A DNA stretch of 64,000 nt from Streptomyces sp. 1222.5 (GCF_900105245.1 NZ_FNSZ01000001.1:6012001-6076000); one strand, 5' to 3'. Shown: positions 8,660 to 18,268, counted from the stretch's first letter. Numbers and translations: made by a program. The notes: generated by a model from the sequence alone, not told the origin.

Positions 8660-9912
8660 GCGACACTCACCGCCGTCCCGCGCGCGAGCGGCCCGAACAG
8701 CAGGGTCGCGACGGGCGGCACCTCGTCCGCGGGGACGCCCATGACGGGAGCCACGAGCGAGCCGACGGCCCGCTGCTCGGCCCGGGTGGCGGACACGTCG
8801 ACGCCTCCGGGGAGTGCGCCGCCGGAACCTCCGGCCGACGTACCGTCGTTGAGACGGGGTTTCGGCCCGGGCACCTGCGGATGCGGCAGACCACGGCAGT
8901 TCGGGCCGGACCGCTCGCCGTACACCGGCTCCTCACCGGGCTGGTACGCCCCCTGGGGCCGGACGACCTCGAGGGTGATCCGCATCTCGCCGCCCCGGAA
9001 CGCGTCCTCCGACGCCTTCTCCTGCCGGACCAGTCCCTGGAACAGGCACGGGTACTCGGGGGAGTAGCGGGCGAAGAGCTCCAGCGTGGGACGGGAGACC
9101 CGGCCCAGGGTGATCAGCCGGTCGCCGTTCTCGGACAGGAAGCCGTTCGCCGTGCCCGCCACGGAAGCGGTCGAGTGGAGCGCGGCGGCCAGCTGGTCCT
9201 TCTTCTCGACGATCGTGCGGCTGGTGGTGACCGTGTTGCGCAGGATCCGCATCAGGTCGGGCGCGGCGTCGCCGTACACCTCGGCGACGTCCGCGAACCG
9301 CGAGATGTCCTTCTTGAAGGAGGGCATGTGCGGGTTGAGACGGCGCAGATAGCCCTCGACCCGGGTGAGGTTGTCACCGATCCGGTCGCCGCGGCCCTCC
9401 AGGGCGGTGGCGAACGCCGAGAGCGTGGCGTCGAGTTCGCCGGGCCTGACCGTGCGCAGCAGCGGCAACAGGTCGTTCATCAGCTGCTGCACCTCGATGC
9501 CGACCTTCGTGCGGTCCTGGGAGATGACGTCCCCGGCGCGGATGGGCCGAGCCGAAGAGTGCGCAGACCCGGCGGGAGCGACCAGGTCGACGTACTTCTC
9601 GCCGAACAGCGTCTTGGGCAGCAGGCGGGCGTGCACGTCCGAGGGGATGGACGGGACGTACTGGGGCTTGAGCGCGATGTCGAGCGTGGCCTTCGTGCCG
9701 TCCGCGTGCACCTCGCGCACCTCTCCGACCAGCAGCCCGCGCAGCTTGACGTCGGCGCGTGGATCGAGCTGGTTGCCGAGGGTGTCGGCCTCCAGGGTGA
9801 TGGGCACGACGGACGTGAACACCTGTTGGTAGACGGCCACCGCGAGCGACAGCAGCAGCGCGAGCACGGCGAGGAACGCGATGCCGTACAGCCTGAGTCT
9901 CATTCTGTGCAT
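8656..9912 (-). CDS. mceA: MCE family protein (MceA position)
   Basis: A 418-residue Mce subunit, first of the six. Anchor MRLRLYGIAFLAVLALLLSL (about residues 4-25), MCE domain (VPITLEADTLGNQLDPRADVKLRGLLVGEV, about 36-115), helical region to about 300, then a Gly/Pro-rich tail. The ATG at 9912 is preferred because GAGAGCGG lies 6-8 bases upstream; ATG at 9903 is an alternative. The open frame extends far upstream through the YrbE genes, but that part is antisense-like noise. Confidence 0.88.
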   Translation of the reverse strand: MHRMRLRLYGIAFLAVLALLLSLAVAVYQQVFTSVVPITLEADTLGNQLDPRADVKLRGLLVGEVREVHADGTKATLDIALKPQYVPSIPSDVHARLLPKTLFGEKYVDLVAPAGSAHSSARPIRAGDVISQDRTKVGIEVQQLMNDLLPLLRTVRPGELDATLSAFATALEGRGDRIGDNLTRVEGYLRRLNPHMPSFKKDISRFADVAEVYGDAAPDLMRILRNTVTTSRTIVEKKDQLAAALHSTASVAGTANGFLSENGDRLITLGRVSRPTLELFARYSPEYPCLFQGLVRQEKASEDAFRGGEMRITLEVVRPQGAYQPGEEPVYGERSGPNCRGLPHPQVPGPKPRLNDGTSAGGSGGALPGGVDVSATRAEQRAVGSLVAPVMGVPADEVPPVATLLFGPLARGTAVSVA

Positions 9913-9923
9913 GCGCACCGCTC

Positions 9924-10748
9924 TCACCCCGCTATCCGTACGGTCGTGTTGGCGCCCCAGATCGCGAGGCTCAGGAAGAAGTCCAGGACGTTGATGGCGA
10001 CGATCGAGGTCCGCACCGCCCGGCCCACCGCGACGCCGACACCGGCCGGGCCGCCGCTCGCGTGGTAGCCGTAGTAGCAGTGCACCAGGATGATCAGCAC
10101 GGCGAAGACGAGCACCTTGCCGAAGGACCAGAACACGTCGACGGGCGGCAGGTACTGGTGGAAGTAGTGGTCGTACGTGCCCGTCGACTGCCCGTAGTAG
10201 CCGGTGGTGATGGTGCGGGCGGCCAGGTACGAGGAGAGCAGCCCGATCACGTACAGCGGGATCACCGCGACGAAGCCGGCGATCATCCGCGTCGTCACCA
10301 GGAACGGCAGCGACGGGACGCCCATCACCTCCAGCGCGTCGGTCTCCTCGCTGATACGCATCGCACCGAGCTGCGCGGTGAACCCGGCGCCGACCGTCGC
10401 GGACAGGGCGAGTCCGGCCACCAGCGGGGCGATCTCCCGGGTGTTGAAGTACGCCGACAGGAACGCCACGAAGTTGGAGGTGCCGAGCTGGTTGAGGGCC
10501 GCGTAGCCCTGGAGGCCGACCTCGGTACCGGTGAAGAAGGACAGGAACGCGATCACGCCGACCGTGCCGCCGACGACGGCGAGCGCGCCGCGCCCGAAGC
10601 TCACCTCGGCGAGCAGCCGCAGGATCTCCTTCTTGTAGCGGCGCAGGGTGCGGCCTGTCCACGCCAACGAACGTCCGTAGAAGGACAGTTGGATGCCCAG
10701 CTCTTCGAGTGGGCGCAAGGGGCGATCGAGGACTTTTCGAGGTCTCAT
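9924..10748 (-). CDS. yrbE1B: YrbE/MlaE-type ABC permease (second)
   Basis: A 274-residue multi-spanning permease of the MlaE family, pairing with the upstream permease to form the membrane core of the Mce importer. Five to six helices are visible. The family motif is present around residues 115-150 (GAGFTAQLGAMRISEETDALEVMG), the contact for the ATPase. It starts 3 bp after the stop of the first YrbE gene and ends 11 bp before mceA. Confidence 0.92.
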   Translation of the reverse strand: MRPRKVLDRPLRPLEELGIQLSFYGRSLAWTGRTLRRYKKEILRLLAEVSFGRGALAVVGGTVGVIAFLSFFTGTEVGLQGYAALNQLGTSNFVAFLSAYFNTREIAPLVAGLALSATVGAGFTAQLGAMRISEETDALEVMGVPSLPFLVTTRMIAGFVAVIPLYVIGLLSSYLAARTITTGYYGQSTGTYDHYFHQYLPPVDVFWSFGKVLVFAVLIILVHCYYGYHASGGPAGVGVAVGRAVRTSIVAINVLDFFLSLAIWGANTTVRIAG

Positions 10749-10751
10749 CGG

Positions 10752-11522
10752 CTAACCCCTCTGCGGGACGACCTGGAAGTACACCGCGGTCATCACGAAG
10801 TTGGTCACGAACAGCAACATGAAGGTGATCACCACGGACTGGTTGACGGCATCGCCCACACCCTTCGGACCGCCCTGCGCCGTCAGCCCCTTGTACGAGG
10901 CGACGATCGCGGCGATGGCCCCGAAGACCAGCGCCTTGATCTCCGCCGCCCACAGGTCGGACAGCTGGGCGAGGGTGGTGAAGGACGCCAGGTAGGCGCC
11001 GGGCGTGCCGTGTTGGAGGACGACGTTGAAGAAGTAGCCGCCCGCGACGCCGACCACCGAGACGAGGCCGTTGAGCAGCACGGCCACGACCATCGACGCC
11101 AGCACCCGCGGTACGACGAGCCGGTGGATCGGGTCGATGCCGAGCACCTGCATCGCGTCGATCTCGTCGCGGATCTTGCGCGCCCCGAGGTCCGCGCAGA
11201 TCGCCGTGCCGCCCGCGCCCGCGATCAGCAGTGCGGTGACGATCGGCGAGGCCTCGCGCAGCACGGCGAGCACGGACGCGGCACCGGAGAAGGACTGCGC
11301 GCCCAACTGCCGGGTCAGGCTGCCGATCTGCAGCGCGATGACCGCCCCGAAGGGGATCGAGACCAGAGCCGTCGGCAGGATCGTGACGCTCGCGACGAAC
11401 CACGCCTGCTGGATGAACTCCCTCGCCTGGAAGGGCCGCCGGGGCAGGGTCCGGACGACGTCCAGCGCCATCGCGAAGAGGTTGCCCGAGTGCCGGAGCG
11501 CACCCGTCGGGGAGAGTCTCAT
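10752..11522 (-). CDS. yrbE1A: YrbE/MlaE-type ABC permease (first)
   Basis: A 256-residue permease, paralogue of the next gene. The MlaE signature is clear (GAGGTAICADLGARKIRDEIDAMQVLGIDP, about 122-151). Five to six hydrophobic segments span the membrane. The start overlaps the stop of the ATPase gene (ATGA), so all three ABC components are translationally linked. Confidence 0.92.
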   Translation of the reverse strand: MRLSPTGALRHSGNLFAMALDVVRTLPRRPFQAREFIQQAWFVASVTILPTALVSIPFGAVIALQIGSLTRQLGAQSFSGAASVLAVLREASPIVTALLIAGAGGTAICADLGARKIRDEIDAMQVLGIDPIHRLVVPRVLASMVVAVLLNGLVSVVGVAGGYFFNVVLQHGTPGAYLASFTTLAQLSDLWAAEIKALVFGAIAAIVASYKGLTAQGGPKGVGDAVNQSVVITFMLLFVTNFVMTAVYFQVVPQRG

Positions 11523-12448
11523 GCGCTGCTCACCGCCTTCCCGTGCCGCTGGGCCTCCCGTCTCGCGATCGCCTCCCAGCGGGGCGGGCGGGTGATGCCG
11601 GGGCTGGGCAGCAGGCGGCGAGTCAGCGCATCGGCCGGGCCGCCCTCGTCGATCTGGGCCAGCTCCTGCTCGACCTGGGCCGCGTCCTTCTCCTCGGCCA
11701 TGCCGATCGGCCCCTGCATCCGGCCGTTCAGGAACTGCCGTACGACGGGCTGGTCACTGGTCAGCAGCTCCTCGCGGGGCCCGAACATCACCAGCTCGCG
11801 CCGGAACAGCAGCCCGATGTTGTCCGGGACCTGGCGGGCCGAGGCGATGTCGTGGGTGACGATCAGGAAGGTCGCGTCGATCTGTGCGTTGAGGTCGACG
11901 ATGAGCTGGTTGAGGTAGGCCACGCGGACCGGGTCCAGGCCCGAGTCCGGCTCGTCGAACAGGATGATCTCCGGGTCCAGGACCAGGGCGCGGGCGAGCC
12001 CGGCACGCTTGCGCATACCGCCGGAGATCTCGCCGGGCAGCTTCCCCTCGGCGCCGATCAGCCCGACCATCTCCATCTTCTCGAGCACGATGCGCCGGAT
12101 CTCGCTCTCGGACTTGCGGGTGTGCTCGCGCAGCGGGAAGGCGATGTTGTCGTACAGGTTCATCGAGCCGAACAGCGCGCCGTCCTGGAACAGCACGCCG
12201 AACAGCTTCCGCACCTCGTACAGGTCGTGCTCGCGCAGGCGGGTGATGTCCCGGCCCGCGACCTTCACCGAGCCGCGCTCCGGCTTCAGCAGCCCCACGA
12301 GCGTCTTGAGGAACACCGACTTGCCCGTCCCCGAGGGGCCGAGCATCACCGAGACCTCCCCGGCGGGCAGCGTCAGCGAGACGTCCTGCCAGATGACCTG
12401 GTGGCCGAAGGACTTGGTCAGCCCTTCCACACAGATCTCGACACCCAT
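11519..12448 (-). CDS. mkl: ABC ATPase of the Mce system (Mkl/MlaF-like)
   Basis: This 309-residue ATPase should power the Mce importer. Walker A GPSGTGKS is near residues 38-45, the Q-loop lies in LFQDGALFGSMNLYDN, the signature is SGGMRKR (about 142-148), and Walker B is ILFDEPDSGLDP (about 163-174), followed by the H-loop TH. A C-terminal extension of about 60 residues past the ABC fold matches MlaF/Mkl proteins. It is the first gene of an operon of eleven genes running to 1,444. No upstream regulator was recognised; the 109-bp gap to the sigma gene must hold any operon promoter. Confidence 0.93.
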   Translation of the reverse strand: MGVEICVEGLTKSFGHQVIWQDVSLTLPAGEVSVMLGPSGTGKSVFLKTLVGLLKPERGSVKVAGRDITRLREHDLYEVRKLFGVLFQDGALFGSMNLYDNIAFPLREHTRKSESEIRRIVLEKMEMVGLIGAEGKLPGEISGGMRKRAGLARALVLDPEIILFDEPDSGLDPVRVAYLNQLIVDLNAQIDATFLIVTHDIASARQVPDNIGLLFRRELVMFGPREELLTSDQPVVRQFLNGRMQGPIGMAEEKDAAQVEQELAQIDEGGPADALTRRLLPSPGITRPPRWEAIARREAQRHGKAVSSA

Positions 12449-12557
12449 CCGGTTCCACCCTTCGCCCGTGGAGCAGCTACGACATCTGCTCTACGGGGAG
12501 GGGCGGGGCGTCCGTCGCGGAAAATGAAGATTTTTTTGCGGACGCGTGTACAGGGCG

Positions 12558-13613
12558 CTACGGCAGCTTCGGCGACGGCGTGCCCGAAGGTGTCCTCGGG
12601 GCAGGGAGGGAGAGCGGAGTGGCCGGTACGGCCGAGGCCGGGGGGAGTGACGGGACCAACGGGGCGGCCGACCTCGTCGGCAGGTCCGGCACCACCTTCG
12701 GCACGTCGGGCAACTGTGGGACCTGTGGGACCTGTGGCGCCGACAGCTCCGGGAGCGGGGACGAGGCCACGTCCGGCAGGGACGGCACGGGCACCGGCAG
12801 TGGCAGGGACCATTTCCCGATGGGTGACGGCGTCCGGCCCCGGGCCCCGGGCGCCAGGGGCGAGGGGGTACGCGTCCTGAGGGCGCGCTCCCGGCCCGTG
12901 GCCTCGCTGTGCAGGACCTGCGCGTCGCTGGACACGGTCGGCCGCGGCGCCGGACCGTTCCCGTTTCCGTCCGCGTCGAGCGCGTACGGCAGCACGAACC
13001 CCGCCACCGCCAGGGTTGCCGCCGTCGAGGTGACCGCGACCGCCTGGGCCTTGCCGCCCCCGCGCGGACGCCCGCGCCCGACCAGGAGCAGCACCAGCCC
13101 GAGCGTCCCGGCCAGCGAGGCGCGCAGCGTCCGCCGGGCCCGGGCGAGCAGCGACTCGACGGTCCGGTAGCTGAGCCCCATCCGCACCGCGACCTGGCTC
13201 ACGTCCAGGTCCTCGGACTTCAGCCGGAGTGCCTCCGCCTGCCGGGCGGGCAGCTCACCGCTGCGCACGGCGAGCCACTTCGCCTCGGCCCGGTCGCACA
13301 CCGCCTCCTCGACGGGTACCGGGCCCGGCGCGACGAGCGTGGGGCGGCTGCCCACCTCGGCCTCGCGGTTGACCTGCCGGTACCGGTCGACGCACAGCCG
13401 CATCGTCACCGTCGTCAGCCAGGCGCCGAGCCGCTCGTCGTCGAGGTCCGGGCGCTCCGCGGCCCGCAGCATCGCCTCGTGCACGGCGTCCTCGGCGTCC
13501 TCCTGGCTCATGGAGCGCCGCCGGGCCACCTTGAGCAGCTGCTCGCGATGGCTCCACATGCGCTGCCAACGCTCGTCGGCGGCCGCTGTGTCCGCAGGCA
13601 TGTCCGTCGCCAT
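12558..13613 (-). CDS. ECF-like sigma factor with transmembrane Pro-rich C-terminal extension
   Basis: A 351-residue protein. Residues 1-165 are a group 4 sigma factor: region 2 (about 20-80, EDAVHEAMLRAAE ... AWLTTVTMRLCVDRYRQ) and region 4 (about 120-163, LPARQAEALRLKSEDLDVSQVAVRMGLSYRTVE). Two hydrophobic stretches follow (165-178 and 190-212), then about 140 residues rich in Pro, Ser, Val and Leu. The tail probably lies outside the membrane, which would tether the sigma factor. ATG 13613 has a GAAGGGG ribosome site. No anti-sigma gene is adjacent. It sits upstream of the mce operon on the same strand, so partial co-transcription is possible. Confidence 0.85.
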   Translation of the reverse strand: MATDMPADTAAADERWQRMWSHREQLLKVARRRSMSQEDAEDAVHEAMLRAAERPDLDDERLGAWLTTVTMRLCVDRYRQVNREAEVGSRPTLVAPGPVPVEEAVCDRAEAKWLAVRSGELPARQAEALRLKSEDLDVSQVAVRMGLSYRTVESLLARARRTLRASLAGTLGLVLLLVGRGRPRGGGKAQAVAVTSTAATLAVAGFVLPYALDADGNGNGPAPRPTVSSDAQVLHSEATGRERALRTRTPSPLAPGARGRTPSPIGKWSLPLPVPVPSLPDVASSPLPELSAPQVPQVPQLPDVPKVVPDLPTRSAAPLVPSLPPASAVPATPLSLPAPRTPSGTPSPKLP

Positions 13614-13666
13614 GAGGGCCCCTTCGAACTCACCCGCCGGTCCTGTGCGTCCGGCGGGTGGCGACA

Positions 13667-14758
13667 TTACCGCCGGGTAGTCGCGGTTGTGGAGGGGGAG
13701 ACGCTCATCGTGTTCCAGCTGTTGCCGGTGGTCAGCTGCCCTGCGTCGGACAGCACACCGCCGCCGGGCAGCGTGAGGGTCGGCTCGGGGACGGGGACCA
13801 GCGGCGTCCCGGACTCCCTCGGGACACCGGCCTTGGGGGACGGGCTGGGGGAGGGTGAGGCGGGCGGCGTCGACGGCGTGCGCGACGGACCGGGGCCCGG
13901 CTTCCGGCCGTCCGACGGCATCGGCGGCCGGGGCTTCAGCCTCTTCGGGCGGGACGGCTTCGGCCGGTCCGACCGGGATCCGGCGGACGCGTCCGGCACC
14001 ACGCGGTGTCCGGTCAGGTAGTACGCGTACCAGGCCTTGACGGTGTGCAGATAGGCGTCCGAGTGGTTGTAGCCCAGGATCGCCCGGTCCAGGTCGGCGG
14101 GGTTCGACAGGTCCCCGCCGCCCGCGCACAGGTAGCGGCCGGCGGCGAGCGCCGCGTCGTAGACGTTGTTCGGGTCCGTCCGTCCGTCGCCGTTGCCGTC
14201 CGCGCCCCACCGGGCCCAGGTGGACGGGATGAACTGCATCGGGCCGACCGCGCGGTCGTACACCGCGTCCCCGTCGTACGCGCCGCCGTCGGTGTCCGCC
14301 ACGACGGCGAAGGTGCCGCCGGTCAGCCGCGGGCCGAGGACAGGCGTCACGGTCGTACCGTCCGCGGTCACCCGGCCGCCCCGTGCCTGCCCGGACTCCA
14401 CCTGGCCGATCGCGGCCAGCAGCTGCCAGCGCAGCCGGCAGCCGGGCGCGCTGCGCGCCAGCTCCTTCTCGGCACGCCGGTACGCGGCGAACACGCTCGC
14501 GGGCAGGGCGCCGCCACCCGTCACTCGCTGTTCCGAGCCCTTCTTGTGCGTCCGCAGCGGGGGAAGGTCGGTGCGGTACGGGGTGTCGCCGGACACGCTG
14601 GGGCCGTGGTCGGCGGGTGCCCCCTTCCGCGCAGGCTCCGGGGACTCGGCCGAGACCGCCCCCGGCGCCTGCGACGCGGTCAGCACGGCCATCGCCGCCG
14701 CCGCGATCGCCGTACCCCTGGCACCCCTCAGTGCCCCCTTGAGTGCACGCGCTGTCAC
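13667..14758 (-). CDS. Secreted lytic murein transglycosylase (SLT/MltB-like)
   Basis: A 363-residue exported enzyme that would cleave peptidoglycan glycan strands. It has an N-terminal signal region (residues 1-38), then a transglycosylase domain (about 85-245): LLAAIGQVESGQ holds the catalytic Glu, followed by AVGPMQFIPSTWARWGADGNGDG and DPNNVYDAALAAGRYLC. A Pro/Ser/Arg/Lys-rich C-terminal linker (250-310) and a short end follow, with no recognised wall-binding domain. It lies 54 bp upstream of the sigma factor start on the same strand. The conserved GNGDG...DPNNVYDAA block is typical of the actinobacterial family. Confidence 0.9.
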   Translation of the reverse strand: MTARALKGALRGARGTAIAAAAMAVLTASQAPGAVSAESPEPARKGAPADHGPSVSGDTPYRTDLPPLRTHKKGSEQRVTGGGALPASVFAAYRRAEKELARSAPGCRLRWQLLAAIGQVESGQARGGRVTADGTTVTPVLGPRLTGGTFAVVADTDGGAYDGDAVYDRAVGPMQFIPSTWARWGADGNGDGRTDPNNVYDAALAAGRYLCAGGGDLSNPADLDRAILGYNHSDAYLHTVKAWYAYYLTGHRVVPDASAGSRSDRPKPSRPKRLKPRPPMPSDGRKPGPGPSRTPSTPPASPSPSPSPKAGVPRESGTPLVPVPEPTLTLPGGGVLSDAGQLTTGNSWNTMSVSPSTTATTRR

Positions 14759-14871
14759 TGTGCAGTCCCCTCCGTGGATGAATCCGTCGTCTGCTCTACG
14801 CGGCCGGAGGGCAGGTCCGTCGCGCGGAACCGGGCGGATCGGGTGGGCGCCTTGTCGGGAGCGGGGTACGC

Positions 14872-15258
14872 ATGCGTGTCCGTCAAGGTCTCACCGAGGG
14901 GCCGGGGTGGTCGCCGACCCCGATCGCAGGCCCGCCGGAACGTGCGCGGGCCGGAGCAGATGACCCGACGGACATCCCCGCGGAGGTCGCCGACCACCTC
15001 GCCGAGCGGCTCGGGATCGCGGACGCGTCGGTGCTGGAGGCGTGGCCCGGCCACGTCACGCCGTGGGACGGGACACCCGAGTGGGAGCGCGAGGCTGCCG
15101 CCGCCGTGTGCGGACGGGTGCGCGACTTCATCAAGATCAGCGAAGGGTACGCCACACGGTCCACCCGCGAGCAGAAGGGCCGCTTCGTCGTGATCTGCTG
15201 GACCGCCCAGATGTTCAAGCACTTCAAGGACCCGACGCCCGGATACGACGCCGACTAG
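14872..15258 (+). CDS. Hypothetical protein, 128 aa
   Basis: Not recognised. The reading frame has streptomycete codon bias and a structured-looking core (residues 32-128: DIPAEVADHLAERLGIADASVLEAW ... GRFVVICWTAQMFKHFKDPTPGYD), no signal peptide and no membrane helix. It is divergent from the transglycosylase with 113 bp between. The first 30 residues are low in complexity, so the true start may lie downstream. Its 3' end overlaps by 35 bp a small membrane-protein frame on the other strand. Confidence 0.5.
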   Translation: MRVRQGLTEGPGWSPTPIAGPPERARAGADDPTDIPAEVADHLAERLGIADASVLEAWPGHVTPWDGTPEWEREAAAAVCGRVRDFIKISEGYATRSTREQKGRFVVICWTAQMFKHFKDPTPGYDAD

Positions 15259-15502
15259 GCCGACCTTCCGGCCTGGCAGCAGGAGACGGACTCGGACATC
15301 TTCGAGGCTTCCGCCGCGCCAGCCTGCCCACCCAGCCCTGAGCGGCCCACCGGGCGACCGCGCCGACGAGGACGGCGATGAGCACGGCCCCCCAGTCGAC
15401 GACATGTGCAAGCCCAGGCCGGAAGGCGAAGAACCCGAGTACGAACCCGGCCCCGAGAAGGAACGCGACAACCCCGGCACACCGCCGCTGCTGCTCGGTC
15501 AC
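15224..15502 (-). CDS. Small membrane protein, 92 aa
   Basis: Unknown function. Two hydrophobic helices (about residues 9-27 and 35-52) are followed by a basic Arg/Pro-rich tail that probably stays in the cytoplasm. The tail overlaps the 3' end of the convergent 128-aa gene, so the real protein may be shorter. Confidence 0.45.
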   Translation of the reverse strand: MTEQQRRCAGVVAFLLGAGFVLGFFAFRPGLAHVVDWGAVLIAVLVGAVARWAAQGWVGRLARRKPRRCPSPSPAARPEGRPSRRRIRASGP

Positions 15503-15940
15503 ACGGCACTCGAGGGGCGAGCGCCCGCCTGGCTCCGATGGTGCCGCTCCGGGAGAGAGTTGTTCCGCATCGGGTCCTCTGCCGTCGGGACGTGCGGTAC
15601 GTCCGGCGGTCGGTGTCGGCGTGGCCGAAGTCGATGCGCCAGTTGCAGAACCCGCTGCTGCGGACCGCGACGAATGCGCCGCAGGTCGGCATGCCGCCCA
15701 CGCTGGACTCGAAGGTACGTACGGCAGCTGATCCGCTCGCCGGGGCGTGCACGCCCTGTCGGTGTGGCGAGGACGTGCATGGCCAAGGTGGTCCCTCCCG
15801 GTTGTCTCCTGTCGAGCACCTGGGACAACCCGGGGCGGGGGCCGGCGGTTGCAGGTCCGGGCTTGATCGGCCCCTATTGAGTGATCAAGAAACGATCCTC
15901 TGACCTGCAGAAACGATCACTTTGCGGGGTGAGAGCGTGT
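15503..15940. other. 438-bp stretch without a clear gene; possible gene remnant
   Basis: No convincing intact gene. On the minus strand near 15,620-15,752 one frame reads like a fragment of a small secreted protein (TFESSVGGMPTCGAFVAV then RSSGFCNWRIDFGHADTD) before losing coherence, so it may be a decayed or frameshifted gene. The right end holds the repeated motif described at 15,881-15,920. Confidence 0.35.
15881..15920. promoter_or_regulatory. Direct repeat AGAAACGATC spaced 21 bp, flanked by GTGATC/GATCAC
   Basis: AGAAACGATC occurs at 15,888-15,897 and 15,909-15,918, exactly 21 bp apart (two helical turns), inside an outer inverted repeat GTGATC (15,881) / GATCAC (15,920). It lies just past the 3' end of the MazG-like gene. 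This could be an operator or a protein-binding site, but no promoter or partner gene is evident. Confidence 0.35.
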
Positions 15941-16279
15941 TCACTCCGCCGGGCGGAGCGGGCGGGCGTGGACCCCTTTCAGGTGGGTCTCGAAGACCTC
16001 TTCCGCGTCCGGGGTCAGGGTGCGCAGGGCCACCAGGGCGGTGATCGCCACGTCGCAGAGTTCGGACCGGACGTCGTCCCAGGTGTGCGTGGTCCCCTTG
16101 CGCGGGTTCTGGCCCGTCGCGCCGATCACCGCCTCCGCGACCTCACCGACCTCCTCCGAGAGTTTGAGGATGCGCAGCAGGACGCCCTCCTGGCCGGCGT
16201 GCACGCGCGTCGCCTCCAGACGCGACCAGAGCGCGTCGATCGTCGGCCAGAGGGGAGTGGAGTCACGGTCGTCCGTCAT
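15941..16279 (-). CDS. MazG-like nucleotide pyrophosphohydrolase family protein
   Basis: A 112-residue small all-alpha protein of the MazG/NTP-PPase superfamily. Helical motif residues are visible: LLRILKLSEEVGEVAEAVIG (about 34-53) holds the EExxE-type metal-binding acidic cluster, and SELCDVAITALVALRTL (about 69-85) holds the second helix with E and D. Such proteins hydrolyse NTPs to NMP and PPi, often as house-cleaning enzymes. The start at 16,279 (MTDDRDS) follows a GC-rich spacer. It lies downstream of the DoxX gene on the same strand, with about 200 bp between. Confidence 0.8.
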   Translation of the reverse strand: MTDDRDSTPLWPTIDALWSRLEATRVHAGQEGVLLRILKLSEEVGEVAEAVIGATGQNPRKGTTHTWDDVRSELCDVAITALVALRTLTPDAEEVFETHLKGVHARPLRPAE

Positions 16280-16475
16280 GCCCGGCAGCCTGCCATGCCG
16301 ACGGGCCCGCCCATGGTCCTTCGGGGCCGCTTCTCGGCGTCCGGCCGCGGGGTGTCGGTGCCCGCGGCCCGCCGTCCGCTCACCACCCGCCCGGCACCCC
16401 GGGCCCGCCGAGTCACCCCGACCCGTCGTCCGCTCCCCGCCCCCCGAGCCCGCCGTACCGGAGTGGTCGTACCGG

Positions 16476-17042
<567 letters not shown>

Positions 17043-17177
17043 GCAAAGACGTGCGGACGGAAACGGACGGGTGCCGCGTATCCACCGTGGCAGGTCCGAC
17101 AACCGTCGGCCCGCCCTGGACGGCGTTCGGGTGGTGCTCGGGTGGCGGGGACCGGGGACCGATGTGAGCCTGGCGCC

Positions 17178-17504
17178 ATGACGATCCAGCCAGCCAAACT
17201 CCGCGACCCGGCCGTCCGGGCCTTCGTCAACGCCGTCAACGCCCAGGACCGCGACGGCTTCATGTCCCTCCTAGCCCCCGACGCGACCATGGCCGACGAC
17301 GGCTCCGACCGTGACCTCGCCGACTGGATCGACCGGGAGATCTTCACGTCCCACGGGCACATGGAGGTCGACAACGAGTCCGGCGGCGGCCGCACCCTCG
17401 TCGCCCGCTACCGCAACGACACCTGGGGCGAGATGCGCACCAGGTGGACGTTCATCGTCGAGGACGACGGCCGGATCTCCCGCTTCGAGACCGGGCAGGC
17501 GTGA
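17178..17504 (+). CDS. Nuclear transport factor 2 (SnoaL-like) family protein
   Basis: A 108-residue cytosolic protein with the NTF2-like cone fold pattern: an N-terminal helix AVRAFVNAVNAQDRDGFMSLLAPDATM (about 10-36) and strands ending in RWTFIVEDDGRISRFETGQA. Proteins of this family bind or isomerise small hydrophobic ligands or serve as domains without enzymatic activity. No specific function can be read. ATG 17,178 is the only start that fits the fold. It is divergent from the DoxX gene and 93 bp before the aldo/keto reductase. Confidence 0.78.
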   Translation: MTIQPAKLRDPAVRAFVNAVNAQDRDGFMSLLAPDATMADDGSDRDLADWIDREIFTSHGHMEVDNESGGGRTLVARYRNDTWGEMRTRWTFIVEDDGRISRFETGQA

Positions 17505-17596
17505 CGCGACCGCGCCCCGCGCCCTGAACGGCGGAGGAGAGCCGCGCGTGGGAGGGCTTGCCTTCGCGTGCGCTTCAACTCCCAGCGTCCCCGGGC

Positions 17597-18268
17597 ATGA
17601 CGAACCTGACGAAGAGGATCCTGGGACGCAGCGGGATCGAGTCCGGCGCACTCGGTTTCGGCTGCTGGGCCATCGGCGGAGAGTGGTGGTCCGCCGACGG
17701 GCAGCCGCTCGGCTGGGGGAAGGTGGACGACGAGGAGTCCGTACGGGCCGTACGGCGGGCTCTGGACCTCGGTGTCACCTTCTTCGACACCGCCGACTGC
17801 TACGGGACCGGGCACGGCGAGACCGTCCTCGGCCGCGCCCTCGGCAAGCGCCGCGACGACGTCGTACTCGCCACCAAGTGGGGCAACGTCTTCGACCCGG
17901 ACACCCGCACCGCCCTCGGCCAGGACGACACCCCGGAGTACGCCCGCCGTGCCCTCACCGCGTCCCTGCGCCGCCTCGGCACCGACCGCATCGACCTGTA
18001 CCAGCTGCACATCTCCGACGCCCCTCCCGCGCGGGCCGCCGAACTCCGCCACGCGTGCGAGGAGTTCGTCCGGCAGGGACTCGTCCGCGGGTACGCCTGG
18101 AGCACCGACGACCCCGAGCGCGCCGCCGTCTTCGCCGAGGGGCCGCACTGCACGGCCGTGCAGCACGCGCTCAACGTGCTGCACGACGCCCCGGAGAGAG
18201 CGCCGACCGCCGCCGACACGCCCTTCTGCGCGCCGACCCGCTCGACGAGCGAGGACTTCAGGGCCTGA
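17597..18268 (+). pseudogene. Aldo/keto reductase, 3'-truncated
   Basis: The first ~200 residues are a clear aldo/keto reductase: LGRSGIESGALGFGCWAIGG, FFDTADCYGTGHGE (the catalytic Asp and Tyr region), VLATKWGN (the Lys) and DLYQLHISD (the His). Family members run to about 310-340 residues. Here the similarity stops after NVLHDAPE (near 18,195), and the frame ends at 18,268 with unrelated residues. The NADPH-binding C-terminal half is missing, so it is probably an inactive remnant. Confidence 0.7.
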
